A DNA stretch of 64,000 nucleotides from Psychrobacter sp. M13 (GTDB taxonomy: Bacteria; Pseudomonadota; Gammaproteobacteria; Pseudomonadales; Moraxellaceae), in contig NZ_CP132194.1 of the NCBI RefSeq assembly GCF_030718935.1, positions 1,736,001 to 1,800,000 of the forward strand. The letters are read 5' to 3'. Below are positions 7,909 to 17,345 of the stretch, in pieces. A program made the position numbers and the translations under genes. The notes beneath the pieces were generated by a model. It made no database searches and was not told the origin of the DNA. It saw only the letters and a program-made list of their open reading frames with translations. Numbering within the stretch: the stretch's first letter is position 1; the number at the start of each line of letters is the position of its first letter.

Positions 7909-8658
7909 TTAACCTTGAGGGCTTTGAGTCATCTGGCGACAGTAGCCCGCCAAGTTATCTGGCAAGTCGTCTGGGCAGACACCGCATTGCTGGTTACCAG
8001 GTACGGCGTGGTCAATGAATTTTGGATACGGCAGGTTCAAATTATTCATGATGTCCCTGAACGCCTCAATAGATATGTCCCCACCGAGCCGTGGATTGCG
8101 TTTTTTCTCTTGAGCGATTGAGGAGACAAAGCGCTCTTTGTAATCATGCGCGGGATAGACTAAGGTCTCATCGGGTAAAGCAAACAGCTTGTTGCGCACA
8201 GAATCATACAAGGCATCAGCATCACCGTTCTGAAAGTCAGTGCGACCGCAACCCTCAATTAACAAAGCATCACCTGTAAATACCCGTTCATTACAGAGAT
8301 AAGCAAAATGTCCAGCAGTGTGCCCTGGCGTATGTAAAGGGTCTAAGGTAATGCCAGCAACCTTTAGTGGTATGCCCTCTTCAAGACCAACATCGGCGCA
8401 CTCTAACCGATCATAGGCGGGCGCTGCGATCTGACTGCCAACAGCACGCTTCATCTCTAATGCTGCGGTGATATGATCGGCATGAATATGCGTATCAACG
8501 GTATAGGCTAGTTTCAATCCTAACTTATGCAATTCGGCCAAATCCCGATCCATAGTTGCAATAACAGGATCAATAAGAATCGCCTCTCCTGTGTCCTCAT
8601 CCCCTATTAGATAAGTATAAGTACTCGAAAGGGGCTCGTACAATTGCCGAAAAATCAT
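7909..8658 (-). CDS. Persulfide dioxygenase-like MBL-fold hydrolase (ETHE1/Blh type)
   Basis: 249 residues, metallo-beta-lactamase fold. The metal motif THIHADH is at residues 56-62 (His57, His59, Asp61, His62); further ligands are HTPGHTAGH and FTGDALLIEGCGRTDFQ, the latter typical of ETHE1-type persulfide dioxygenases, and PAHDYK. These enzymes oxidise glutathione persulfide to sulfite using non-haem iron and oxygen, detoxifying the product of sulfide:quinone oxidoreductase. Unlike the short ETHE1 form, it has a C-terminal extension after residue 215 (NQQCGVCPDDLPDNLAGYC) with three cysteines. Its likely partner gene next door is reduced to a remnant. Class secure, exact substrate inferred. 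Confidence 0.87.
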   Translation of the reverse strand: MIFRQLYEPLSSTYTYLIGDEDTGEAILIDPVIATMDRDLAELHKLGLKLAYTVDTHIHADHITAALEMKRAVGSQIAAPAYDRLECADVGLEEGIPLKVAGITLDPLHTPGHTAGHFAYLCNERVFTGDALLIEGCGRTDFQNGDADALYDSVRNKLFALPDETLVYPAHDYKERFVSSIAQEKKRNPRLGGDISIEAFRDIMNNLNLPYPKFIDHAVPGNQQCGVCPDDLPDNLAGYCRQMTQSPQG

Positions 8659-8846
8659 AGCTATTCCTCATTTAATGTAGATTCTGATATATAGGTTATA
8701 ATATATAGTATCTATATATTATCTTATAGTATAGTATTTTTATATAATTCTACATAGCAGGTTCTTTATGTTGACCTAATTGCACGAAGTCGTATAAAGC
8801 TTATTGAACATCTACCTGAGGGCACTATTGATAGCTAAAAAATCAT

Positions 8847-9848
8847 CTAAAGTAGCAAGGGGAATTGATAAATCCTTGCATATATCAAAGTACTCATCAG
8901 GACCCCAACTACACTGAACCAGACTAAATATATCTGCGCGTTTGACCAAGTTATTTGCCAGTTGATTTTGTCTTTAATCGTTAACCATTCAGTCACACTG
9001 ATAGCCACTGTCAACCATAATGTGCCAACCAAATAGCCGCCTAATACATCGCTTAAATAATGCTCATTGAGCACTATTCGACTCAACCCTATTAGTACCG
9101 TCACTAAAATAGTCATCATAACGATACGCACTTGGACGGCAAAGCGCTCACTAAAGCGAATAGCAATGTAAGCCAAAAATCCATATAGGGCAACGGTGAC
9201 GGTCGCGTGTCCACTTGGGAAAGAATAGGTACTCTCAAGCAATAAAATATCTATGGGACGCGCGCGCTGAAAGAGCATTTTAGTTACAAAGGTAAATATC
9301 GTGCTACCGATCACGGCTATGAGTAGGCCTATGATGATATAGCGCTGACGCACAACCCAGCATACCATAGCCGTCAGTAGCATCACTAAGATAGTAATCG
9401 GTGTAGAGGCTAAGCTGGTGATCGCAATAAAAACATCGATGACCCCAGCTTCACTGAGCAAACTCATCTGCTGTGAGACTAAGTGATCGAGCGCCACTAT
9501 AGAGTCGGAGGTAACGACATCTTCGACCAGCCCCACGAACACAGCTGCTATATAGATCATCAGTAACGACAAAATATTCAGCGGCAAGCCATGAAAGTGC
9601 TGAGCATGTAGCCGTCGCCAAAGAAACTGATAGAGCTTTGGCTGGCTATTTTTTAGGTGAGTGAGTCGCTTATCTACGCCAAAATACTGCTCAAACTTGT
9701 GCCAGTATCGCTTGATTAGCATAAAGGCGCTTTTGCCATAGCGAATGACGACGTACTGCAATCCCCATAAAATTACGATGACTATTAATAGCAGCACACT
9801 TAGTACCAATAGCGGCTGATGAGTTTGCAGTAAAGTTATCACACCCAA
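8847..9848 (-). CDS. PAP2-family membrane phosphatase
   Basis: About 333 residues, an integral membrane phosphatase, probably acting on lipid phosphates such as undecaprenyl pyrophosphate or phosphatidic acid. All three PAP2 motifs are present: KMLFQRARP (190-198), PSGH (211-214) and SRIVLNEHYLSD (256-267), with the catalytic His214 and His263. Several hydrophobic segments surround them; one N-terminal helix (about 13-37) lies before a charged cytoplasmic region. The start is either TTG at 9848 or GTG two codons later; the AGG of the ribosome site lies within a few bases of the aspA stop. Only 3 nt separate it from aspA, so the two are co-transcribed and probably coupled. Confidence 0.88.
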   Translation of the reverse strand: MGVITLLQTHQPLLVLSVLLLIVIVILWGLQYVVIRYGKSAFMLIKRYWHKFEQYFGVDKRLTHLKNSQPKLYQFLWRRLHAQHFHGLPLNILSLLMIYIAAVFVGLVEDVVTSDSIVALDHLVSQQMSLLSEAGVIDVFIAITSLASTPITILVMLLTAMVCWVVRQRYIIIGLLIAVIGSTIFTFVTKMLFQRARPIDILLLESTYSFPSGHATVTVALYGFLAYIAIRFSERFAVQVRIVMMTILVTVLIGLSRIVLNEHYLSDVLGGYLVGTLWLTVAISVTEWLTIKDKINWQITWSNAQIYLVWFSVVGVLMSTLIYARIYQFPLLL

Positions 9849-9851
9849 CCT

Positions 9852-11276
9852 TTATAAGTTTGTGGTCATAGCGCTAGGAGATAAGATCGCGGCGAGCTGC
9901 TCATCGCTCAACAGCTTCTCGCGTCTGACCAATTCTGCCACACCAAGACCACTGTGTAATGCTATGCCTGCGATACGGCTGGCATTGTCATAACCGATAT
10001 GAGGCACTAGAGCGGTGACAATACCGATACTCCTCTCGACGTATTGGGCACAGTGATCCTCATTCGCGGTAATACCCTGAATACATAGCTTATCGAGCAT
10101 ACGTATGGACTTCTCGAGCATCCGCGAGTTATTGAGTAAATTATAGACGATTAAAGGCTCCATAGCGTTAAGCTGTAGTTGCCCTGCTTCTGCTGCCATA
10201 GTCACCGACATATCCGTGCCCATTATCTGAAAAGCCGTTTGATTCATCGCCTCAGGTATGACTGGATTTACCTTGCCTGGCATGATGGAGGAGCCTGGCT
10301 GTACTGCTGGTAGATTTATCTCATTGAGACCCGTACGCGGGCCGCTTGAGAGCAGACGCAAGTCATTGCTGAGCTTGGACAGCTTAATAGCTAAGCGTTT
10401 GAGCGTCCCTGAAAAGGTCACAAAGTCACCCATATCAGAGCTAGCCGCCATCAGATCCACAGCCAAGCGTATAGGCAAACCACTAACGACAGCTAACTCC
10501 TTTATCACTAGATCTGCATAGCGACTGGGCGCATTGAGGCCTGTACCAATAGCCGTACCACTCAAATTTACCTCACATAGCTGCTGACAGGTATGCTCAA
10601 TACGATCCGTCTCACCGCCCAAATCACTAGCAAAAGCATGGAACTCTTGACCTAATGTCATCGGCACTGCATCTTGCATTTGGGTGCGCCCCATTTTAAG
10701 GATCTCACTGAACTCTTGACCCTTAGCTTCTAAACTACGCTGTAATTGGCTAACCGCTTGTTTTAGGGCACGCGCTGAGAATATAATCGCTATACGCGCG
10801 GCACTAGGATAGACATCATTAGTCGATTGTGAGCAATTGACATCATTATTAGGATGCAAATGACGGTACTCACCATACTTATAGCCCATCTTAACAAGAC
10901 CAAGATTGGCAATGACTTCATTGGCATTCATATTGGTCGAAGTGCCAGCACCGCCTTGAATAAGATCAACTATAAAATGCTCATGATGTGCGCCCTCAAT
11001 CAGCTCTAAACAAGCATCAGTGATAGCATCAGCTTTATCATCACTCAGTATGTCGAGCTGATGATTCGCTTTAGCGGCCGCGTATTTCACCATAGCTAAG
11101 GCGCGTACTAGCTCTGAAAAATGACTGATAGGCGTGCCTGTGATATCGAAGTTTTGTGCTGCGCGCTGAGTTTGGATGCCGTATAAAGCACTGGCAGGAA
11201 CGGACTGCTGACCTAGCGAGTCCTCCTCTACGCGAGTAGATGGGTCATGGTTCGCAAGTTTTTCTATGGTTGTCAT
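9852..11276 (-). CDS. aspA: Aspartate ammonia-lyase
   Basis: Reversible conversion of L-aspartate to fumarate and ammonia, cytosolic homotetramer, 474 residues. Family features: LYGIQTQRAAQNFDITG near the N-terminus, GGAGTSTNMNANEV, the NDVNCSQSTNDVYP region and the superfamily signature GSSIMPGKVNP near residue 320, whose Ser is the catalytic base. The related class II fumarases share this fold; the IQTQRAxxNF and NMNANEVIAN context favours AspA. The frame's first start (GTG at 11309) is ignored in favour of ATG 11276, which has AGG 9 nt upstream and gives the normal length. It lies 53 nt after hrpA and 3 nt before the PAP2 gene. Confidence 0.87.
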   Translation of the reverse strand: MTTIEKLANHDPSTRVEEDSLGQQSVPASALYGIQTQRAAQNFDITGTPISHFSELVRALAMVKYAAAKANHQLDILSDDKADAITDACLELIEGAHHEHFIVDLIQGGAGTSTNMNANEVIANLGLVKMGYKYGEYRHLHPNNDVNCSQSTNDVYPSAARIAIIFSARALKQAVSQLQRSLEAKGQEFSEILKMGRTQMQDAVPMTLGQEFHAFASDLGGETDRIEHTCQQLCEVNLSGTAIGTGLNAPSRYADLVIKELAVVSGLPIRLAVDLMAASSDMGDFVTFSGTLKRLAIKLSKLSNDLRLLSSGPRTGLNEINLPAVQPGSSIMPGKVNPVIPEAMNQTAFQIMGTDMSVTMAAEAGQLQLNAMEPLIVYNLLNNSRMLEKSIRMLDKLCIQGITANEDHCAQYVERSIGIVTALVPHIGYDNASRIAGIALHSGLGVAELVRREKLLSDEQLAAILSPSAMTTNL

Positions 11277-11329
11277 AGCTGTGAGCCTAGTTATAATTTT
11301 TATTAACACTAAAGTTGCAGTGTAATCTC

Positions 11330-14300
11330 TTAACCCACCTTATCCCAAATCTTACTCAAACGCTTAGGTGATACCGCCATACGGGTTTTCATTGGCTGGG
11401 CAAATAGCTGAATTCGATACTCTTCTACCATCCAACGATAGTCGCTAATCGCGCTATCACTAGCCCGATTGCCCAATCGCTCCATATGCAAATCAAGCGC
11501 ATAGACCCCGTCAAGATCAGCCTCCAAGTTGTGCTCAAGGCGCTCAATTCGTAACTCAAGCGCTTCTAAATAACGCGGATACTGCTGCCAATGACTATAA
11601 TCCATACGGTAAACAAAGTCCGCCAAATGCAGATCTTCTAACTGATCTTCAATATCATCAATGGACTCACCAAAGATTTCGCGATCCAGCATCAGTAGAC
11701 TCTGACGAATACGCTGCCAGCGAGTGTAGACACTTTTGAGAGTTTTGATAACATCTTGACCGATAAGTAAGAAGTTACTGATGACGACTTTTTCTGTTTG
11801 TTGGTACTCTTCAACCATAAAGGGCAACTCTTCGCTCAACCCAATAGCGATACTATCAGCACTCTCAGGCAAATCACTACTGTGATCGAATAAGGCATAA
11901 TGCTCCTCAAGCGTCGCATCTACTGCCGCATCAATAATGATAGTTTTGAGCTTTTCCATATCGCCAAGTGGCGCAAAAGCCAATTTAAATATATTATCAA
12001 TTTGACTAGTCAGCTGCTTTTTCTTTGCGCCAAGCTTAGCTTTAATCAAAGTCAGCACACCAATGCGATGAGCTTGCAGCGCAGCATTGACATCCGTATA
12101 TTGATGAATAGAAACGGCCTCACCTGATGCGTCCGCAACGAGCGCTGAGAACTGCTTCATGACCACGCCTGCACTATGCCGATTCTTACTAAAAGCGAAG
12201 TGCTCAGGGAACTCAGTGTGTGCCCCTTGCTGCTCAGTAATCGCTTGGCTGGTCTCGCTAGCATGACGAATCTGTAGCGTTTGTAGATCGCGACCTTTTT
12301 CGATCACGCGGTTTTTATCATCGACTACTGATATTTGTGGCTGCAAGTAACGATCAATCGACGATGGACTGAACTTATCAGGCGTAACCGACATAATACC
12401 TCGACGGTTAAGCGCATGGCACAGTTGCTTAAGCAGGCCTTGCTCGCCTTGTGGTTGCAATTCATCAAATAAGCTATCGGCCATATCTGGAATAGGTACA
12501 ATTTGGCGACGGATATCTTTGGGTAGTGACTTGAGCAGTTGCAGTACTAGCTCATAGCGCCAACCAGGCACGCCCCATAACAGCTCAATCGCATCCAGCT
12601 GTGGTAGCGCTGCTAATGGCACGCGAATAGTCACCCCATCATCGTCACTTGAGGGATCAAAGATATAGCGCAAAGGCAGTTTTAAATCGCCTAATTGCCA
12701 AACTTCTGGGAAGTCGCCAGTGGTTGGCGCTTGGCTATTGAGAACATCATCATCAGTAAAGAACAGATACTGCATATCGCTCTTTTCCATCTCCGCGCGC
12801 CAGTCCTCAAAAGACTTACGACTGGCAACATGCTCGGGTATTTTATGATCATAGAACTGATACAGCGTCTCTTCATCAACCAACAAATCACGACGGCGCA
12901 GCTTATCCTCAATACGCTCAACATGAGCAATTTTGTCCATATTGTGCTGCAGAAACGGCGCTTGGCGACCGAGATTTCCTGTCACTAAGCCATCACGGAT
13001 AAAGATCTCACGCGACTCGACGAGATTGACTTGTTCATAGTTGGTTAGCTGCTTAGGGATAATAATCAGCCCAAATAGGCTAATCTGGGCATAAGCTTTG
13101 ACTCGTCCTGTTTTCTTTGACCAATGTGGCTCAAAGTAATGATATTTGAGCAAGTCGCCTGCCGCTGAAATAATCCATTCGGGCTCAATCTTGGCAACGG
13201 TACGCATAAACACTTGCGAGGTTTCTACTACCTCAAACGCCATAACCCAAGGTGGTATTTGCTTAAATACGGTACTCGCTGGAAATATTTTGGCTTTTTG
13301 CTGGCGGGCGGCTAAATATTCGCCACGACTCTCGGTCTTATGAGCAATAGTAGAGAGCAGACCTGTCATTAAGGCGCGATGCAAATTGGCGTATTTGACC
13401 GCTTTTATTTCTTCATCATCGACACCAGTAGGATCGCTACCATTGGCTAATGCTTTTGAGCTGTTTTTACTATTTTTAGTATTGTTGTTATTACTGCTAC
13501 TAGTGCCATTACCTTTGATGTCATTGACATCAGTCAGCTTTAGATCCGTAACCATCTGTACCAGTTGACGATGGGTTTGATTCCATTCCCGTACCCGCGG
13601 AAAGCTCAGATAATTCTTTTTGGTAAACTGCTTACGCTGATTGCCAGAGAGCTTATTGCCATTCTCATCGCTTTCAAACAACGCCTTCCACAGGGTTAAA
13701 TAAAATAGAAAATCTGAGTCATCTTGACGAAATTCAGCGTGCTTCTGATCGGCTTGTTGGCGCTTATTAGCTGGGCGCTCACGCGGATCTTGTACCGCAA
13801 GGGCAGCAACCACGATGAGCATCTCACGAATACAGTCAAAGTCGCTACCAGCAACGAGCATACGTGCCAGTCTTGGATCGATAGGCATTCGCGCCATCTT
13901 TTGACCAGTAGCCGTCAGATGCAAATGATCTAAACCATCTCTTTTGGACTTATTATTTACATTACTAGCTGCTTTATCATTTTTAGCAGTGATTGCGCCT
14001 AACTCATCCAGTAGCTTATGACCGTCAGTGACCAGACGATTATCAGGCGGCTCAATAAACTCAAAATCATCGACACTGCCTAGGCGCAGGTTTGCCATCT
14101 GCAAAATAACCGAAGCTAAGTTAGTACGTAGAATCTCAGGCTCAGTGAACTCAGGACGACCCTTGAAGTCCTCTTCACTATAGAGTCGAATACAGACGCC
14201 TGGCGCGACACGACCACAACGACCTTTACGCTGATTAGCAGCGGCCTGTGAGATTGCTTCAATCGGCAAACGCTGAACGCGTGAGCGATAGGAATAACGC

Positions 14301-15583
14301 GATATCCGCGCAAACCCTAAATCAATGACATAGCGAATACCAGGCACCGTCAATGCGGTTTCGGCAACGTTGGTCGCAATGACGATACGCCGACCACGGC
14401 CTGAGGGCTGAAAGATACGCTGCTGCTCTTCATAGGTCTGACGGGCAAATAATGGCAGCACTTCGGTATGCTTGGGGCCATGACGCTCAAGCACCTCTTG
14501 CGTCTCGCGAATCTCCGCTTCGGTCGCGGCAAATATCAAGATATCGGCTTGATCGCCATGCCCTTTACTCTGCGCGTCATGAAAGCATTCTTCTACTGCG
14601 GCAACGACAGCGCGCGGTAGATTCTCTTCAAAGTCATCATAGCTATCATCATCAGAGCTGGTCACTGGCTCATCGGTTAGCGGACGATAGCGCACTTCGA
14701 CTGGAAAGCTACGGCCTTCGACATTGAAAATTGGCGCAGGAACTTTACGTTTTTGCTTAGCATCATAACGGCTAAAATACTCACTAAAGCGCTTGGTATC
14801 GAGCGTTGCTGAGGTAATAATAACTTTTAGATCAGGACGTTTAGGAAGTAATTTCTTCAGGTAACCCATAATAAAGTCGATATTGAGACTACGCTCATGC
14901 GCCTCATCGATAATAATAGTGTCGTATTTACTCAAAAACCGATCATGACCCAATTCAGCGAGTAAAATACCATCAGTCATCAGCTTGACGACAGACTGAG
15001 CAGTACCCTCTTCGTTAAAGCGAATCTTAAAGCTCACGGTATTACCGAGCTTTTCACCGAGCTCTTCAGCGATACGGTTTGAGACACTACGCGCAGCCAG
15101 ACGACGCGGCTGGGTATGTCCTATCTGTCCTCTTATACCACGACCTGCCAGCATTGCCAGCTTTGGTAATTGGGTGGTCTTACCTGAACCTGTCTCACCT
15201 GCGACGATAATCACTTGATTATCAATAATCGCTTGAATCAAGTCTTCTGCGCGTTGGCTGACAGGCAAATCAAGGTTTAGTTTCGTGGGTAAGTCTTGGG
15301 GAATGCTATCAATACGCGCTTGCACCGTCTGCTGTGAGCGGTTTTTTATTTTGTCGTATTGGGCACGCTTCTTCGCCAGCTCTTTTTCGGCTTTATCGCT
15401 ATTTGATTGTTTGCTAGAAACAATAGCACGCGCCAGCTCACGCTCCAAACGGCTGAGATAATAGCTATCTTTAGCAAGTACAGGAATCTCTGCCAAATTA
15501 TTTATATCAGTATTCGTATTTATTGTCTTATTGCTATGATTTAAGTTTGCAGGTTCTTGGATATTCTCGGAAACGTTAGGCAT
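11330..15583 (-). CDS. hrpA: ATP-dependent RNA helicase HrpA
   Basis: DEAH-box RNA helicase, 1417 residues, slightly longer than E. coli HrpA (about 1300). Seen: Walker A GETGSGKTTQLPK near residue 130, DEAH in IIIDEAHERSLN near residue 226, the SATLDTKRFSEYF motif III region, motif VI QRKGRCGRVAPGVC near residue 450, followed by the HA2/OB-fold (DUF3418-type) C-terminal domains. An extended, probably flexible N-terminus (about residues 1-100, Asn/Lys-rich) and a poly-Asn/Ser stretch near residue 700 account for the extra length. HrpA acts on stalled ribosomes and mRNA processing in E. coli. It heads a minus-strand run with aspA and the PAP2 gene. Confidence 0.95.
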   Translation of the reverse strand: MPNVSENIQEPANLNHSNKTINTNTDINNLAEIPVLAKDSYYLSRLERELARAIVSSKQSNSDKAEKELAKKRAQYDKIKNRSQQTVQARIDSIPQDLPTKLNLDLPVSQRAEDLIQAIIDNQVIIVAGETGSGKTTQLPKLAMLAGRGIRGQIGHTQPRRLAARSVSNRIAEELGEKLGNTVSFKIRFNEEGTAQSVVKLMTDGILLAELGHDRFLSKYDTIIIDEAHERSLNIDFIMGYLKKLLPKRPDLKVIITSATLDTKRFSEYFSRYDAKQKRKVPAPIFNVEGRSFPVEVRYRPLTDEPVTSSDDDSYDDFEENLPRAVVAAVEECFHDAQSKGHGDQADILIFAATEAEIRETQEVLERHGPKHTEVLPLFARQTYEEQQRIFQPSGRGRRIVIATNVAETALTVPGIRYVIDLGFARISRYSYRSRVQRLPIEAISQAAANQRKGRCGRVAPGVCIRLYSEEDFKGRPEFTEPEILRTNLASVILQMANLRLGSVDDFEFIEPPDNRLVTDGHKLLDELGAITAKNDKAASNVNNKSKRDGLDHLHLTATGQKMARMPIDPRLARMLVAGSDFDCIREMLIVVAALAVQDPRERPANKRQQADQKHAEFRQDDSDFLFYLTLWKALFESDENGNKLSGNQRKQFTKKNYLSFPRVREWNQTHRQLVQMVTDLKLTDVNDIKGNGTSSSNNNNTKNSKNSSKALANGSDPTGVDDEEIKAVKYANLHRALMTGLLSTIAHKTESRGEYLAARQQKAKIFPASTVFKQIPPWVMAFEVVETSQVFMRTVAKIEPEWIISAAGDLLKYHYFEPHWSKKTGRVKAYAQISLFGLIIIPKQLTNYEQVNLVESREIFIRDGLVTGNLGRQAPFLQHNMDKIAHVERIEDKLRRRDLLVDEETLYQFYDHKIPEHVASRKSFEDWRAEMEKSDMQYLFFTDDDVLNSQAPTTGDFPEVWQLGDLKLPLRYIFDPSSDDDGVTIRVPLAALPQLDAIELLWGVPGWRYELVLQLLKSLPKDIRRQIVPIPDMADSLFDELQPQGEQGLLKQLCHALNRRGIMSVTPDKFSPSSIDRYLQPQISVVDDKNRVIEKGRDLQTLQIRHASETSQAITEQQGAHTEFPEHFAFSKNRHSAGVVMKQFSALVADASGEAVSIHQYTDVNAALQAHRIGVLTLIKAKLGAKKKQLTSQIDNIFKLAFAPLGDMEKLKTIIIDAAVDATLEEHYALFDHSSDLPESADSIAIGLSEELPFMVEEYQQTEKVVISNFLLIGQDVIKTLKSVYTRWQRIRQSLLMLDREIFGESIDDIEDQLEDLHLADFVYRMDYSHWQQYPRYLEALELRIERLEHNLEADLDGVYALDLHMERLGNRASDSAISDYRWMVEEYRIQLFAQPMKTRMAVSPKRLSKIWDKVG

Positions 15584-15659
15584 ATTTACTTAGGCTATTT
15601 ATTATTAATAAGTGCTTAGATTATGGGGATTTTTTAGGTTGGATTCAAGAAGGGTTTGT

Positions 15660-15977
15660 TTAATTACTACTGGTATGAATAACCTGCTGCTTCTGTGAAG
15701 CTGACTCAAAAAAGCTTCGCATTTTTTGTAGTGGCACTCTAGGAAACGGTAGATGCAGCGAGAGTATTAAGGTCTCAAACGCTACCATTTCATCAACTAA
15801 GGCGCGAGCCATGTCAGGCTTAATCTGTGGATTATCATAAAGCGTATCAATCAGCCTTGTTAATTGTGGGAACTTAGGATTGTTATGAACCTGATAAAGA
15901 GTAGGTACTAAGTCATCAGGAATTTGGCAGCGTGTTTTGCGAAACATGCCATCTTTGTAATACATATTAAGAGCCAT
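15660..15977 (-). CDS. Conserved hypothetical protein, 105 residues
   Basis: A soluble, mostly helical protein with no signal peptide (MALNMYYKDGMFRKTRCQIP at the start). It reads like real coding sequence and ends 76 nt before hrpA on the same strand, so it may share a transcript. I do not recognise a family or motif. The single cysteine at residue 17 and the hydrophobic amphipathic helix near residue 70-80 (FETLILSLHLPFP) are the only distinguishing features. Confidence 0.65.
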   Translation of the reverse strand: MALNMYYKDGMFRKTRCQIPDDLVPTLYQVHNNPKFPQLTRLIDTLYDNPQIKPDMARALVDEMVAFETLILSLHLPFPRVPLQKMRSFFESASQKQQVIHTSSN

Positions 15978-16110
15978 ATTATTATCACTTCTTTAATTTC
16001 AGATAACCAGTATTGGTCTCGTTTTCTCATTGAGAATACCACAGCTCAAAGACAAGTCCATCAATAATAGTTTCTATATAAAACTTATTGAACATCTTAA
16101 GCTCTGTAAC

Positions 16111-17115
16111 TTATTTAGTATCAATTAAGAATTGTTGAACTACTGCAACGGTTGCCAATGAGTCTTCTTCGTGTGGCACATGGCCTAAGTTGTCAAATAT
16201 CTGCAACTGACTATTAGCTATATCTCGATGAAAGAACTCAGCATTCTCAACAGGAATAAGCTCATCTTTCGCGCCCCACATAATCAATGTTGGCAATGCT
16301 AATTGCTTAATTTGCTCTCTATCCTCTATATTATCAAAGTCATTTAAACGAGCTGACAACGCGCCACGGTTACCAGTACGCAGAGATAAATCATAGTAGC
16401 GATCGATGAGCGCGTCATCGACTTTACTATCATCAGCATAGACACTTAAAATACTTTTTTTGACGACACTTCTAGGTAGAATACGACCTAAGATAGGTCT
16501 TAGAGCTGGATAGGTTGCCAGTTTAAAACCAAGAGGAATGCTTTTTGGGGTCGCAGGATAACCAACGGCATCGACCAATATCAGCTTATCTATTCGCTCA
16601 GGATACAGTGCGGCGGTTCGCCAAGCTATTTTGCCCCCTAATGAGTTACCCGCTAAAATAACGCTATCTAAATTTAACTTATCAAGAACTTCGATAACAA
16701 AAGAAGCATAATTGGCGCTCGTATATCGAGTCGAGCTATCAGTATAAGGGCCCGTTAAGCCAAAACCTGGCAAATCCATACTCACTACACAATAGTCATC
16801 GTTAAGCTCTTTTGTCCAGCCTTGCCAAGTATGTAAGCTCGCTGAAGTGCCATGCAGTAAAACAATCGTTTTTGGCTGTTCTGTATTAACCGCATTACTT
16901 TTTGAAGCACTATCATGATAGCTAGCACATTTATTGGCGCGTACTACATGTGCTTGCATGCCTTGAACGGTTATAAATTCGCTATTAGGCAGTTGCCATT
17001 GTTTTAGCTCGGCAACGCTACGATCCGGTGCCCAGTAGATTATGACAGGTACAATAAGTAAAAGACTTGTGCCGACAGCCGTTAGCAATACAATTTTGGC
17101 TAAACGTTTTTTCAT
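16111..17115 (-). CDS. Membrane-anchored alpha/beta hydrolase
   Basis: About 334 residues. The N-terminus (KRLAKIVLLTAVGTSLLLIV) is an uncleaved signal anchor, so the hydrolase domain probably faces the periplasm. The alpha/beta-hydrolase signatures are LLHGTSASLHTW (oxyanion loop), DLPGFGLTGPY, the nucleophile elbow GNSLGG (Ser near residue 157), the acid in WGAKDELIP and the catalytic His in NLGHVPHEE. The family covers esterases, lipases and haloperoxidase-like enzymes; the substrate cannot be read from sequence. The first start of the frame is TTG at 17148; ATG 17115 is chosen. It is separated from guaD upstream by a strong terminator. Confidence 0.82.
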   Translation of the reverse strand: MKKRLAKIVLLTAVGTSLLLIVPVIIYWAPDRSVAELKQWQLPNSEFITVQGMQAHVVRANKCASYHDSASKSNAVNTEQPKTIVLLHGTSASLHTWQGWTKELNDDYCVVSMDLPGFGLTGPYTDSSTRYTSANYASFVIEVLDKLNLDSVILAGNSLGGKIAWRTAALYPERIDKLILVDAVGYPATPKSIPLGFKLATYPALRPILGRILPRSVVKKSILSVYADDSKVDDALIDRYYDLSLRTGNRGALSARLNDFDNIEDREQIKQLALPTLIMWGAKDELIPVENAEFFHRDIANSQLQIFDNLGHVPHEEDSLATVAVVQQFLIDTK

Positions 17116-17249
17116 TGTTGCAACACTCAATAATTTAAATAAGTTCAATCAGTTGTAGATGATACTAGATAAAAAAGATAAATATTAGCGTATTGCGTGA
17201 CTGCTATGAATTTTTATTACTACTTCTGCGTTGACTATATTTATAATAT

Positions 17250-17309
17250 AAAAAAGCCAGCGCCTATTTCCTTAAGTATAAAACTTAGTAAATAGACCCT
17301 GGCTTTTTT
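17250..17309 (-). terminator. Terminator after guaD
   Basis: AAAAAAGCCAG (17250-17260) pairs with CTGGCTTTTTT (17299-17309), with further pairing inside (CTATTT with AATAG, TTAAGT with ACTTA). On the minus strand the stem follows guaD by 36 nt and closes the xdhA-xdhB-xdhC-guaD unit; it has a T-run on both strands. Confidence 0.85.
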
Positions 17310-17345
17310 GTAGGAATAGATTCAAATCAATCTACAGTTTGATTT

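Noticed and set aside
12691..14727. Several frames opposite hrpA (65-97 codons)
   Set aside because: Shadows of the helicase gene in other frames.
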